From an uncultured Lachnospiraceae bacterium (GTDB taxonomy: Bacteria; Bacillota; Clostridia; Lachnospirales; Lachnospiraceae): a DNA stretch of 64,000 nucleotides. The DNA lies in assembly GCA_910578715.1 (NCBI GenBank), contig CAJTRL010000009.1, positions 1-64,000 on the forward strand, in the 5' to 3' direction. Under the pieces are notes generated by a model that was given only the letters and a program-made list of their open reading frames with translations, did no database searches and was not told the DNA's origin. Numbering within the stretch: position 1 is the first letter of the stretch; every line of letters begins with the position of its first letter. Of this stretch, positions 37,101 through 45,443 are shown in pieces. A program made the position numbers and the translations under genes.

Positions 37101-37703
37101 CGGAGCATCCGGCAGCTGTACCGGGAAAAGGCGCAGCTCCACCTCGTATGCAAAATAGCGTACTTAAAATATTTTGCGGAGAATCCGAAGGAAATCACGG
37201 AAGAAATGAAAGAAATCATTACCGCATTTTTACAGGATTTGCTGAACCGGAAGATTGTTCTGCCATTGTTTAAATCCTATCTGGATTATCTGCCGGCTCT
37301 TATGATGTTACAGGATAAGGTGATTTTAGAATACCGGGCGAAGCCGGGGCACCGCGTGAAGATACATTATCTGATTCAGCGGGAGGACGGAAAAGAACAG
37401 GAATATTGCAAAGAGACCATGAAGGACATGTTTTCCGGTATCTGCGTGAAAGAGTTCATCCTGTTTTTTGGCGAGCGGCTCCAGTATTATATTACGGAAG
37501 AGACGGACGGAAAGGAACAGGTGACGGAGAGCGGCACCATCAGTAAGAACGACAGCAGCCAGCTTCACGCGGGGAGCCGTTTCAACCTGTTAAACGGCGT
37601 CATGATTGGTAAAACGCTCCAGGATTACGACACGGTAAATACATTGCTGGAAGAATATTATAAAAAAGACTTTATGACCGAGAAACTTTTTAATATTATA
37701 TAA
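34131..37703 (+). CDS. DUF5717 family protein, 1190 residues
   Basis: A very large protein recognised from memory as DUF5717. It has no signal peptide or clear membrane helix, so it is probably cytosolic. The N-terminal 250 residues look beta-rich (ELSVRAGEAAEGSFFIYG). Two Ig-like segments follow. From about residue 300 the chain is a helical, TPR-like solenoid (FQAQLFVTQERFREAEWVLE, YCYYLYLTALCSKS), and the last 120 residues are mixed. The start is TTG at 34131 with a weak site. It heads the four-gene unit with DUF5716, and a scaffold role is plausible but unproven. Confidence 0.8.
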   Translation: MKQIIREILDGNFKYENSALDFSCPRVELSVRAGEAAEGSFFIYGAKDVITEGYIVSSDLRMECLSSSFSGGQDEVFYRFDASGSSDGEEVNGAFHMISNQGEYYLPFSVSVKAAPIGSSLGEIKNLFHFTNLAKSNWAEAVRLFYSPEFGQTLTGNSRQYYAAYKGLSAVYGNEHNVEEFLLEINKKKPVEYMPEETEIRLEEPAPMMRYTLVIHRNGWGYTNLRIETEGGFLKVEETVVTEDAFLGNLYRLYYYIQDENLHAGNNYGCIRLKSFEKSITVPVTVVCHAQIERRLTVMKREQKRITTQLMQYYQAYRLKKISAGTWLKESGSLVERLKEVDGNDISAKLFQAQLFVTQERFREAEWVLEQNRAGTENLREEKPELYCYYLYLTALCSKSDRYVDETARKIAWFYERNRGNWRIAWLLLFLADEYTKNAARKWALLEELFAYHCYSPVVYAEAWILICMNPAMLRKLGDFELQVLHFAAKNEAMKDDVMIQLLYLAQKQKGYSDLLLRILTACYEKKPQSDLLQAICATLMKGNKQGSKYFKWYQAGVEQNLRITRLYEYYMMSVTRDDRQKLPKRVLMYFSYQSDLHYEITAWLYAYVWKHQEEIPEIYISYLAAIERFVIEQIKHGRINKNLAYLYRNILEQSMIDAEIAGALAELLFMQNITVDSDAVKQVVLVYPYGVREMAYPVAGRQAQVPVFDEECQVVLEDEERNRYTNSIVSRREQLVTTGRLFQLVAPYIREHLGYAIHVCYDHKEDLNILEENVERFRYLADSDFLAETNRQEIRMKLVQFYYEKDRMWELDDYLLSLKPEEIAGNDRKEVIRMMVLRGMYQEAYAWVRVTGPYRIDIKTLVRLFSRLLAQGDAVSEDDALMTGILLYVVKKGKYDEQILQYLVRHYNGSIKDMRDVWKAAVDFGVDAYEISERILVQTLYTGSYIGEEIEIFSSYSRAGGKEEVISAFLSQASFDYVIGEKVIDTDIFRSIRQLYREKAQLHLVCKIAYLKYFAENPKEITEEMKEIITAFLQDLLNRKIVLPLFKSYLDYLPALMMLQDKVILEYRAKPGHRVKIHYLIQREDGKEQEYCKETMKDMFSGICVKEFILFFGERLQYYITEETDGKEQVTESGTISKNDSSQLHAGSRFNLLNGVMIGKTLQDYDTVNTLLEEYYKKDFMTEKLFNII

Positions 37704-37774
37704 AAAGAGAATGTCCCGGAAGCCGGAAATTCTTCTTCAATAGAATATAGGAAAAAGTGAAAACAGGTGCGGCT

Positions 37775-39091
37775 ATGCTTTTTGATAAAAAAACAGAAGA
37801 AAAAGTGCATAAAGGCAGTATTTTGGCGGGATATGACCTGGGGGATGATTTTTCCCAGATAAGCTACTGTGTTTACGGGGAAAATGCGGTGGAGAGCGTG
37901 GCGACCGTTGCGGGAACGAAACAGTATAATATTCCCACTGTGTTATGTAAACGAAAAGGGGTGAATCAGTGGCTTTACGGAAAAGAGGCCCTCAGGTACA
38001 ATCAGGAAGAGGGCGGCTTTCTCGTGACCAATCTGACAGAGCTGGCACGGAAAGGCGGGATGATAACCATCGAAGAAGAGACCTTTGACTGTGTCGCACT
38101 GCTTACGCTGTTTGTGAAAAGAAGTCTCGCCTTGCTGAACTTTCTGGTTAAGGCGGAAAATATCGGGGCAATCATGTTCACCGTGGACAACCTGGACGGC
38201 CGGATGGTGGATGTGCTGGCAAAGGCGGCGGTGAACTTGAACCTGAAAACGTCACAGATTTATTTTCAGAGCCATGTGGAGAGTTTTTACCATTTTGTAC
38301 TGCACCAGCCGGAAGAATTATGGAACTATCAGGTGCTTGCCTGTGAGCATAACCGCTCCAGACTGAAAATTTATCGTTTTGAGCGCAACAAAAAAACGAC
38401 GCCGATGGTCGTCCTGATTGAAGAGCAGACCTGTTCTTCCATCATCCTTCCGGAGGAACAGGAGGATGAGGAAATCAAGGCGGACAGCTATCGGCTGGCG
38501 GACGAAAAGCTCCTGGGAATTTTACAGGAACAGTGCGCCGACAGAATCGTTTCGGCGGTCTATCTGCTCGGTGACGGTTTCAGGGAGGAATGGGCGAAAG
38601 AATCGCTGCGCTTTCTGTGCCGGAACCGCAGAGTTTTTCAGGGAAACAATCTTTTCTGCAAAGGCGCCTGTTTCGGGCTTCTGGAAAAGCTCGAACCGAG
38701 CCAGGCCGGAAAAGAGCATATTTTCCTGGGAGCGGATAAATTGAAGGCCAATATCGGCATGAACGTGTTAAAGCGGGGAAAAGAATCTTACTATGCCTTG
38801 TTAGACGCGGGCGAAAACTGGTATGAAGTGTACAAAGAATGTGAAATCCTTCTGCCGGGAGAGGAAAATGTCCTTTCCTTTCTCGTAACGCCGCTGACGG
38901 GAAAACGCGCCCAGCTGCGGGAATTTATTCTGGAGGATGCCCCGGTCAGAACGGGGGCGTTTGGCAGATACGCCGTTAAAATACGGATGACTTCCGCGGA
39001 ATGCGTCGAAGCGCAGATAACGGATATGGGCTTCGGGGAACTGTTTCCGGCGGGTGGCAAAGTCTGGATAAAACAGTTTGCAGTCACATAG
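37775..39091 (+). CDS. DUF5716 family protein, actin/Hsp70-like ATPase fold
   Basis: A 438-residue protein with the layout of the actin/Hsp70 superfamily. The phosphate-1 loop is ILAGYDLGDDFSQISYC, a connect-1-like segment is SHVESFYHF, and a strand resembling phosphate-2 is VLACEHNRSRLKIYRF. The adenosine motif region is VYLLGDGFREEW ending KGACFGLLE. The usual second-loop D-x-G is altered, so ATP hydrolysis may be weak or absent. The start at ATG 37775 follows AGGTG; a GTG at 37757 is also possible. It is the second gene of the uncharacterised cluster. Confidence 0.75.
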   Translation: MLFDKKTEEKVHKGSILAGYDLGDDFSQISYCVYGENAVESVATVAGTKQYNIPTVLCKRKGVNQWLYGKEALRYNQEEGGFLVTNLTELARKGGMITIEEETFDCVALLTLFVKRSLALLNFLVKAENIGAIMFTVDNLDGRMVDVLAKAAVNLNLKTSQIYFQSHVESFYHFVLHQPEELWNYQVLACEHNRSRLKIYRFERNKKTTPMVVLIEEQTCSSIILPEEQEDEEIKADSYRLADEKLLGILQEQCADRIVSAVYLLGDGFREEWAKESLRFLCRNRRVFQGNNLFCKGACFGLLEKLEPSQAGKEHIFLGADKLKANIGMNVLKRGKESYYALLDAGENWYEVYKECEILLPGEENVLSFLVTPLTGKRAQLREFILEDAPVRTGAFGRYAVKIRMTSAECVEAQITDMGFGELFPAGGKVWIKQFAVT

Positions 39092-39157
39092 AAGAAGGCA
39101 GATAAAGGAAACGCATGGCCGGACAGAGCAGCTATGTGACAGAAAGGCGGGCAGCAT

Positions 39158-40006
39158 ATGAGCCGCATCATATTGGGAACCGGGAAATGCGCGGAAGTTC
39201 CATATTTTTTTGAAAAAACTTATGTAAACCTATATTCGCTGGAAGAGCTGTGCTACTGCCTTGTGGAAAATGTGGAGCTGATTGACCAGGAAATCGTAAG
39301 CGATAAACTGGCGCGCTGGCTGGATGAGCAGTGCGGCCTTCCGACGCTGGCCCATGCGCTCTATGCGCTGATAAACCAGAGAGGCTCGGCCAGCGCTTTT
39401 GCGGGAATGATACTGGAGTATGCGGGCCTTTATCCGAAAGAGATGATTTCCCATGTGGAAACGGTGATTCGCAACAGCGCGGGATTAAATCCCTTCGAGC
39501 GGCTGAAAACAAAAGCGGACTATATGCTGCAGAACGGCCGTTATATGCTGGCCTTAAACCGCTATAACGAGCTGCTTTCCAGACTGCCCGGCGGGGAGCG
39601 GGAGCTGCGGGGAAAAGTGCTGCACAACAGGGGCGTCGTCAATGCGAGACTGTTTTTGTTTGAGCGTGCCCAGGAAGATTTTTTCTCGGCCTATCAGCAA
39701 AACGGCGGCATAGAAAGCCTGAAACTGTTTTTGACGGCGCACAGAATGCTGGATAAGGAAGAAGATTATGTTGCTTTTCTGGCCGGGCACCCGGAATGGC
39801 ATGATGTGTCGCTTAAAGTAGAACGGATGGTGGAGCAGACTGCGGGCGAATACGAGATGACCGACGAGAACAGAATGCTGTTTACGCTGCGCGTATGCAA
39901 AGAAGACGGCGGAAGTACCGTTGGAAACGCGGCGCCATACTATGAAGAAATAGAGAAGCTGACGAGCGCGCTCAAAGATGAGTACAGAGAATGCATGAAG
40001 GGTTGA
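39158..40006 (+). CDS. TPR-like protein of the DUF5717/DUF5716 cluster
   Basis: A 282-residue, mostly helical protein without signal peptide. Residues about 110-200 show TPR-type helix pairs (ADYMLQNGRYMLALNRYNEL, LHNRGVVNARLFLFERAQED). The N-terminal part (LYSLEELCYCLVENVELID) is helical too. No enzyme motif is visible. AAAGGCGGG precedes the ATG. The next gene begins 8 bases after its stop, so they are one transcript. It is probably an adaptor for its large neighbours. Confidence 0.7.
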   Translation: MSRIILGTGKCAEVPYFFEKTYVNLYSLEELCYCLVENVELIDQEIVSDKLARWLDEQCGLPTLAHALYALINQRGSASAFAGMILEYAGLYPKEMISHVETVIRNSAGLNPFERLKTKADYMLQNGRYMLALNRYNELLSRLPGGERELRGKVLHNRGVVNARLFLFERAQEDFFSAYQQNGGIESLKLFLTAHRMLDKEEDYVAFLAGHPEWHDVSLKVERMVEQTAGEYEMTDENRMLFTLRVCKEDGGSTVGNAAPYYEEIEKLTSALKDEYRECMKG

Positions 40007-40013
40007 AAGATAG

Positions 40014-41192
40014 ATGAATATTTTTAAGAAGCTATTCGGAAAATGGAAAAAGAAACCGGAAGAAATCGATTTTGAAGAGAACTGGGAAGAACAGGAAGAG
40101 GAAGAACGGCTGGATTTTCACAGCCGGGAAGTGCGGGAGGCCTATGTCTATAACTGTCTGGAAAAGATGAAAGACGCCGCGAAAGAGCTGGAAAATCTGA
40201 ATTTCGAGTACGATACGGTGACTTCCTATCTGAAAGACATGGAGGAAATAGAGGCAATTCCGGAAGAAGAAGCGGAAGAACTGAAAAGCTGTGCCAAAAG
40301 GGTAGAACTTCTGCAGAGCAGCCGGGACGACTATATGGGAAGGAAACGCCGGATGAGCGATTCCAGATACCAGCAGATTGAGCGGATGTTGGATGAAATC
40401 GAAGAGGGCTGCAGCAGACTGAAAGAGGCGGAAGGGTATCAGGACCTGATAAAGAAGGATTTAAGCCGTCTGGAAGGGGAAAAACACGCCTATTATTACC
40501 GTAAAAACGAACTGACCAGCGCCATCGCCGATACGAGGGGCATGGCGGTTATCTGCGTGACAGCCCTCGGCCTGTGCCTTGCGCTGCTGCTCGGCCTTCA
40601 TTTTTTCCTGGAAATGGAAACCCAGGCCGGTTATCTGATTACGGCGGGCGTCGCGGCTTTGGCGATTACGCTCATTTATGTGAAGCATACGGAGGCGAAA
40701 CGGGAATTACAGCGTGTTGAGCTGAGCATCAATAAAATTATTCTGCTGCAGAACCGCGTCAAAATCCGTTATGTCAATAACACGAATCTGCTGGATTATC
40801 TTTACCTGAAATATGACGTAACCAGCGCGGAAGAGCTGGAAAAAGCATGGAACCTTTATTTTCAGGAAAAAGAAGAACGGGAGAAGTGCAGAAGGGCGGA
40901 GCTGGATTTGGATTATACGCAGCAGGAGCTGTTAAAAATCCTCAGAAGATACCAGATTAAAGACCCGGCAGTCTGGCTCCACCAGACGGAAGCGATTCTC
41001 GACCATAAGGAAATGGTGGAAATCCGGCACGGACTGATTATCAGAAGGCAGTCGCTCAGGCGGAGAATGGACTATAACAAAGATATGGTGGCGGGCGGCG
41101 CCCAGAAAGAAATCAAAGAACTCGTGAACCGTTATCCGCAGTACGGGAAGGAAATACTCGAAACGGTTGAAAAGTATGAGAAAAGTATGTAA
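40014..41192 (+). CDS. Coiled-coil protein with a central two-helix membrane hairpin
   Basis: A 392-residue protein. Residues 1-170 are highly charged and coiled-coil (RYQQIERMLDEIEEGCSRLK). Two transmembrane helices follow, VICVTALGLCLALLLGLHFF and LITAGVAALAITLIYV, then a second coiled coil to the C-terminus (LQRVELSINKIILLQNRVKI). Both coiled coils should face the cytoplasm. No known family is recognised. As last gene of the cluster it could tether the DUF5717/DUF5716/TPR proteins to the membrane (inference). Confidence 0.7.
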   Translation: MNIFKKLFGKWKKKPEEIDFEENWEEQEEEERLDFHSREVREAYVYNCLEKMKDAAKELENLNFEYDTVTSYLKDMEEIEAIPEEEAEELKSCAKRVELLQSSRDDYMGRKRRMSDSRYQQIERMLDEIEEGCSRLKEAEGYQDLIKKDLSRLEGEKHAYYYRKNELTSAIADTRGMAVICVTALGLCLALLLGLHFFLEMETQAGYLITAGVAALAITLIYVKHTEAKRELQRVELSINKIILLQNRVKIRYVNNTNLLDYLYLKYDVTSAEELEKAWNLYFQEKEEREKCRRAELDLDYTQQELLKILRRYQIKDPAVWLHQTEAILDHKEMVEIRHGLIIRRQSLRRRMDYNKDMVAGGAQKEIKELVNRYPQYGKEILETVEKYEKSM

Positions 41193-41263
41193 AATATTCT
41201 GAGAAGAAGTTCTAAAGACGTTTCATCATAGGATGATTATAAATATTAAAGGAGGAGCACATT

Positions 41264-41968
41264 ATGCAGAAATTGGAACAGCTTTATGAAGGAAAGGCAA
41301 AGAAAGTATTTAAGACCGACAATCCGGACGTGCTGATTGTGGATTACAAGGATGACGCGACGGCTTTTAACGGGGAGAAGAAGGGAACGATTGTCGGAAA
41401 AGGCGTTATTAATAACAAAATGACGAATCATGTATTCAAACTTCTGGAAAAAGAAGGTGTTCCGACGCATTTTGTCGAAGAGCTGAGCGACCGCGAGACG
41501 GCGGTTAAAAAAGTGGAAATTGTACCGCTCGAAGTGATTATCCGTAACGTGGCGGCCGGAAGTTTTTCCAAGAGGCTCGGCGTCGAAGAGGGAACCCCTT
41601 TTGAAGAGCCGACCATCGAGTTCAGCTATAAAAACGACGAACTCGGCGACCCGCTTATCAATAGCTATTTTGCGGTAGCGATGAAACTCGCTACATGGGA
41701 AGAAATCGAAACGATTAAAAAATATGCTTTTAAAGTAAACGAAGTGCTGAAAAATTACTTCTTACAGGCGGATATCAGACTGATTGACTTTAAAATCGAG
41801 TTCGGCCGTTATCACGGACAGATTATCCTCGCCGATGAGACGAGCCCTGACACATGCAGACTGTGGGATGTCCATACCAATGAAAAACTGGACAAAGACC
41901 GTTTCCGCAGAGACCTGGGCAACGTGGAAGAAGCGTATAACGAAGTGTTTAAGAGGCTTGGACTGTAA
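41264..41968 (+). CDS. purC: SAICAR synthetase
   Basis: A 234-residue ATP-dependent ligase joining aspartate to CAIR in IMP synthesis. LYEGKAKKVF, DYKDDATAFNGEKK, and LIDFKIEFGR are PurC signatures, with ADETSPDTCRLWD near the end. The ribosome binding site AAGGAGGAG is strong. It begins the purC-purF-purB run. Confidence 0.96.
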   Translation: MQKLEQLYEGKAKKVFKTDNPDVLIVDYKDDATAFNGEKKGTIVGKGVINNKMTNHVFKLLEKEGVPTHFVEELSDRETAVKKVEIVPLEVIIRNVAAGSFSKRLGVEEGTPFEEPTIEFSYKNDELGDPLINSYFAVAMKLATWEEIETIKKYAFKVNEVLKNYFLQADIRLIDFKIEFGRYHGQIILADETSPDTCRLWDVHTNEKLDKDRFRRDLGNVEEAYNEVFKRLGL

Positions 41969-42004
41969 AATAGAGTGAAAGGGTACGGTTATTAACAAAA
42001 TCAT

Positions 42005-43441
42005 ATGGAAAATCAGATAAACAAAACAGACAGACTAAGGGAAGAATGTGGTGTTTTTGGTATCTATGATTTTGACGGAAACGATGTAGCTTCCAGCATT
42101 TACTACGGGCTTTTTGCACTGCAGCACAGAGGACAGGAGAGCTGCGGCATCGCGGTCAGTGACACGAAAGGGCCGAAGGGCAGAGTGCGCAGCGTCAAGG
42201 AAATGGGTCTTCTGAACGAGGCGTTTATGAAAGAAGATTTAGAGAAGCTGGAAGGCGATATCGGCGTGGGACATGTCAGATATTCGACGGCGGGCAGCAG
42301 CACGAGAGAGAACGCGCAGCCCCTTGTCCTCAATTATGTAAAAGGAACGCTGGCTCTGGCGCACAACGGAAATTTAATCAATACGCCGGGGCTGCGTCAT
42401 GAGCTGGAATATTCCGGCGCGATTTTTCAGACGACAATCGATTCGGAAGTCATCGCTTATCATATTGCAAGGGAACGCTTAAACTGCGGTACTGTGGAAG
42501 AGGCCGTAGGGCGCGCCATGCAGAAAATTAAGGGAGCTTATTCCCTCGTCATCATGTCGCCCCGGAAACTGATTGGCGCAAGAGACCCGTACGGGTTTAA
42601 GCCGCTTTGTATCGGTAGGCGGGATAACGCCTTTATTCTGGCGTCGGAGACCTGTGCGCTCGATACGATTGGGGCAGAATTTGTAAGAGACGTGGAGCCG
42701 GGAGAGATTGTTACCATTTCGCCGGAAAAGGGAATCATATCGGATAAAAGACTCTGTCTTGCCAAAGAAAAACAGGCGAGATGCGTCTTTGAATATATCT
42801 ATTTTGCGAGGCCGGACAGCCATTTTGACGGCGTGAGCGTATACGAATCCCGGATTCTTGCGGGAAAATATCTTGCGATGGATTCGCCTGTGGAGGCAGA
42901 TTTGGTCGTTGGCGTGCCGGAATCGGGAAACTGTGCGGCTCTCGGTTATGCCATGCAGTCCGGGATTCCCTATGGGCAGGCTTTTGTCAAAAATGCCTAT
43001 GTGGGACGGACATTTATCAAACCGAAACAGAAGAACCGGGAAAGCAGCGTCCGGGTAAAACTGAACGCCATCCGGGAAGCCGTAAAAGGGAAGCGCATTG
43101 TCATGATAGACGATTCCATCGTCCGGGGAACGACTTCCGACAGAATTGTCAGAATGCTCCGGGAGGCGGGAGCGGCAGAAGTACATATGAGAGTGAGCTC
43201 GCCCCCGTTCTTATGGCCCTGTTATTTCGGAACCGATGTTCCGGCAAGGGATTTGCTCATCGCTTATGGGCGTTCCGTAGAAGAGGTACGGGAAATCATT
43301 GGGGCGGACACGCTGGCTTATCTGAAAATGGAGCGGCTGGACGAAATCGCGGGACATCTTGGCATCTGCAAAGGCTGTTTTACCGGAAATTATCCGATAG
43401 AGCCGCCGAAAGAAGATATCCGGGGAGAGTTTGAAGCATAA
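42005..43441 (+). CDS. purF: Amidophosphoribosyltransferase
   Basis: A 478-residue enzyme starting purine synthesis: glutamine plus PRPP to phosphoribosylamine. After a short propeptide (about 14 residues) comes the class-II glutaminase Cys in REECGVFGIYD, then LQHRGQESCG and GHVRYSTAG. The PRTase loop is IVMIDDSIVRGTTSD. C-terminal Cys in IAGHLGICKGCF fits an iron-sulfur-type PurF. A paralogue at 58036 lacks the Cys nucleophile. Confidence 0.96.
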   Translation: MENQINKTDRLREECGVFGIYDFDGNDVASSIYYGLFALQHRGQESCGIAVSDTKGPKGRVRSVKEMGLLNEAFMKEDLEKLEGDIGVGHVRYSTAGSSTRENAQPLVLNYVKGTLALAHNGNLINTPGLRHELEYSGAIFQTTIDSEVIAYHIARERLNCGTVEEAVGRAMQKIKGAYSLVIMSPRKLIGARDPYGFKPLCIGRRDNAFILASETCALDTIGAEFVRDVEPGEIVTISPEKGIISDKRLCLAKEKQARCVFEYIYFARPDSHFDGVSVYESRILAGKYLAMDSPVEADLVVGVPESGNCAALGYAMQSGIPYGQAFVKNAYVGRTFIKPKQKNRESSVRVKLNAIREAVKGKRIVMIDDSIVRGTTSDRIVRMLREAGAAEVHMRVSSPPFLWPCYFGTDVPARDLLIAYGRSVEEVREIIGADTLAYLKMERLDEIAGHLGICKGCFTGNYPIEPPKEDIRGEFEA

Positions 43442-43603
43442 AGGCTGTGATTAAGCGAAAAAGTGTAGTTGAAGAAACGCTTTGCAGTTAAAACTGAATT
43501 GCAACAAAAATATGAAATATAAAAAATTGCGTGTTGCGGACTATGTTTGTATGCAAATTTGCGGCCGAAGTTCGCAAGTTATGAGAAAGGTATGGTTCTG
43601 AAT

Positions 43604-45055
43604 ATGGAAACAGACAGATATGTAAGCCCGCTGTCGGAGCGGTATGCCAGCAAAGAAATGCAGTATATCTTTTCGCCGGACATGAAATTCCGGACATGGC
43701 GGAAATTGTGGATAGCGTTAGCGGAAACGGAAATGGAACTTGGACTTTGCAGAGACGGAAAGCCCGTTATTACGAAGGAGCAGATAGACGAGCTGAAAGC
43801 CCACGCGGAAGATATCAATTACGACGTTGCGAAAGCGCGGGAAAAAGAAGTGCGCCATGACGTTATGAGCCATGTGTATGCTTACGGCCAGCAATGCCCG
43901 AAGGCCGCGGGAATCATCCATCTCGGCGCGACGTCCTGTTATGTGGGCGACAATACCGATATTATCGTGATGACACAGGCGCTTAAGCTGGTGAAAAAGA
44001 AACTGGTCAACGTTATTGCGAAGCTGGCGGAGTTCGCAGATAATTACAAAGCGCTTCCGACCCTCGCTTTTACCCATTTCCAGCCGGCGCAGCCGACGAC
44101 CGTCGGAAAAAGGGCGACCCTGTGGGCACAGGAATTTTGTCTGGATTTGGAAGACCTTAATTTTGTGCTTTCAACCATGAAGCTGCTCGGCTCCAAAGGA
44201 ACCACCGGGACACAGGCTTCCTTCCTGGAGCTGTTCGACGGAGACCAGGAAACCATCGATAAAATCGACCCGATGATTGCGAAGAAAATGGGCTTTGAAA
44301 AATGCTATCCCGTGTCCGGGCAGACCTATTCCCGGAAAGTGGATACGAGAGTGTGCAATGTGCTGGCTGGCATCGCGGCGTCGGCCCATAAGATGTCCAA
44401 CGATATCCGGCTATTACAGCACCTGAAAGAAGTGGAAGAGCCCTTCGAGAAGAGCCAGATAGGCTCTTCCGCAATGGCGTATAAAAGGAACCCGATGCGG
44501 AGCGAGCGAATCGCTTCCCTTTCCAGATTTGTTATGGTAGATGCGCTGAATCCGGCCATCACCTCCGCGACCCAGTGGTTCGAGCGGACGCTGGATGATT
44601 CGGCGAACAAACGCCTTTCCATCCCGGAGGCTTTTCTGGCGGTGGATGGTATTCTTGACCTGTGCCTGAATGTGGTGGACGGCCTTGTGGTATACGATAA
44701 AGTCATCGAAAAACGCCTGATGAGCGAACTTCCTTTCATGGCAACGGAAAATATTATGATGGATGCCGTGAAAATGGGCGGCAACCGTCAGGAACTGCAC
44801 GAGAAGATTCGGGAGCTTTCCATGCAGGCTGGCGCCAGAGTAAAAAAAGAAGGCAAAGACAACAATCTGCTGGAACTGATTGCCGAAGATGCGGCCTTCC
44901 ATACAAGCCTTGAAAAGCTGCAGGAAACGATGGAACCGGCCCGTTATGTGGGACGCGCGCCCCTTCAGGTGGAAAAATTCCTGGAAGAAGTCGTTCGGCC
45001 GATTCTTACCGAGAACCGGGAACTGCTTGGGGTAGAGGCGGAAATTACGGTGTAG
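43604..45055 (+). CDS. purB: Adenylosuccinate lyase
   Basis: A 483-residue enzyme of the fumarase/aspartase superfamily. It acts twice in purine synthesis, cleaving SAICAR and adenylosuccinate. The signature loop GSSAMAYKRNPMRSE is intact, with HDVMSHVYAY, HLGATSCYVGDN and TFPTHFQPAQ-like THFQPAQPTT. METDRYVSPLSERY was chosen as N-terminus because relatives begin there; ATG 43592 is an alternative. Confidence 0.95.
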   Translation: METDRYVSPLSERYASKEMQYIFSPDMKFRTWRKLWIALAETEMELGLCRDGKPVITKEQIDELKAHAEDINYDVAKAREKEVRHDVMSHVYAYGQQCPKAAGIIHLGATSCYVGDNTDIIVMTQALKLVKKKLVNVIAKLAEFADNYKALPTLAFTHFQPAQPTTVGKRATLWAQEFCLDLEDLNFVLSTMKLLGSKGTTGTQASFLELFDGDQETIDKIDPMIAKKMGFEKCYPVSGQTYSRKVDTRVCNVLAGIAASAHKMSNDIRLLQHLKEVEEPFEKSQIGSSAMAYKRNPMRSERIASLSRFVMVDALNPAITSATQWFERTLDDSANKRLSIPEAFLAVDGILDLCLNVVDGLVVYDKVIEKRLMSELPFMATENIMMDAVKMGGNRQELHEKIRELSMQAGARVKKEGKDNNLLELIAEDAAFHTSLEKLQETMEPARYVGRAPLQVEKFLEEVVRPILTENRELLGVEAEITV

Positions 45056-45083
45056 GGCCGGAAGATTATAAAACGTTAAAAGG

Positions 45084-45117
45084 TACCGGATTGTGAACGA
45101 CAGTTCTCAATCCGGTA
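45084..45117. other. Strong hairpin downstream of purB
   Basis: TACCGGATTG pairs with CAATCCGGTA, and GAAC with GTTC inside it, leaving a GACA tetraloop and one T-T mismatch. It lacks a U-tract, so it may be a processing or pausing hairpin rather than an intrinsic terminator. The following bases to 45346 are AT-rich and show nothing else. Confidence 0.6.
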
Positions 45118-45346
45118 TTACACTTCCGCGCAGATTTGCGTTCTTCACGTCCGGTCATTTTTAGGGAGCTCCTTGTTTGGTATATTGTTAAATAATAAAT
45201 ACAATAAAACAGGCTTTCTGTCAAGTCAGCCTGAATAGACCAGATTACCTTGTAATAGCTAACAGCATTTCAGGCTTTGCTTTAGTGAGAATAATGTATC
45301 CATAATATATAAGCAATAATTATATATACCATAAAAAATATTGATT

Positions 45347-45374
45347 TTACTTATGATTAAAAATGAAATATAAT
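45347..45374 (+). promoter_or_regulatory. Probable purA promoter
   Basis: TTACTT and TATAAT are separated by 16 bases. A 12-base palindrome ATCGTAAACGAT lies near 45398-45409, between promoter and gene, and could be an operator. No purine riboswitch is recognisable in the leader. Confidence 0.55.
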
Positions 45375-45443
45375 CATAAAGTAAGAAACAGAGAACTATC
45401 GTAAACGATATTGAAATTTTCACGAAAACATGGAGGAATGATT

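Noticed and set aside
45118..45443. Purine riboswitch before purA
   Set aside because: The conserved loop and junction sequences of purine aptamers are not visible in this AT-rich leader.
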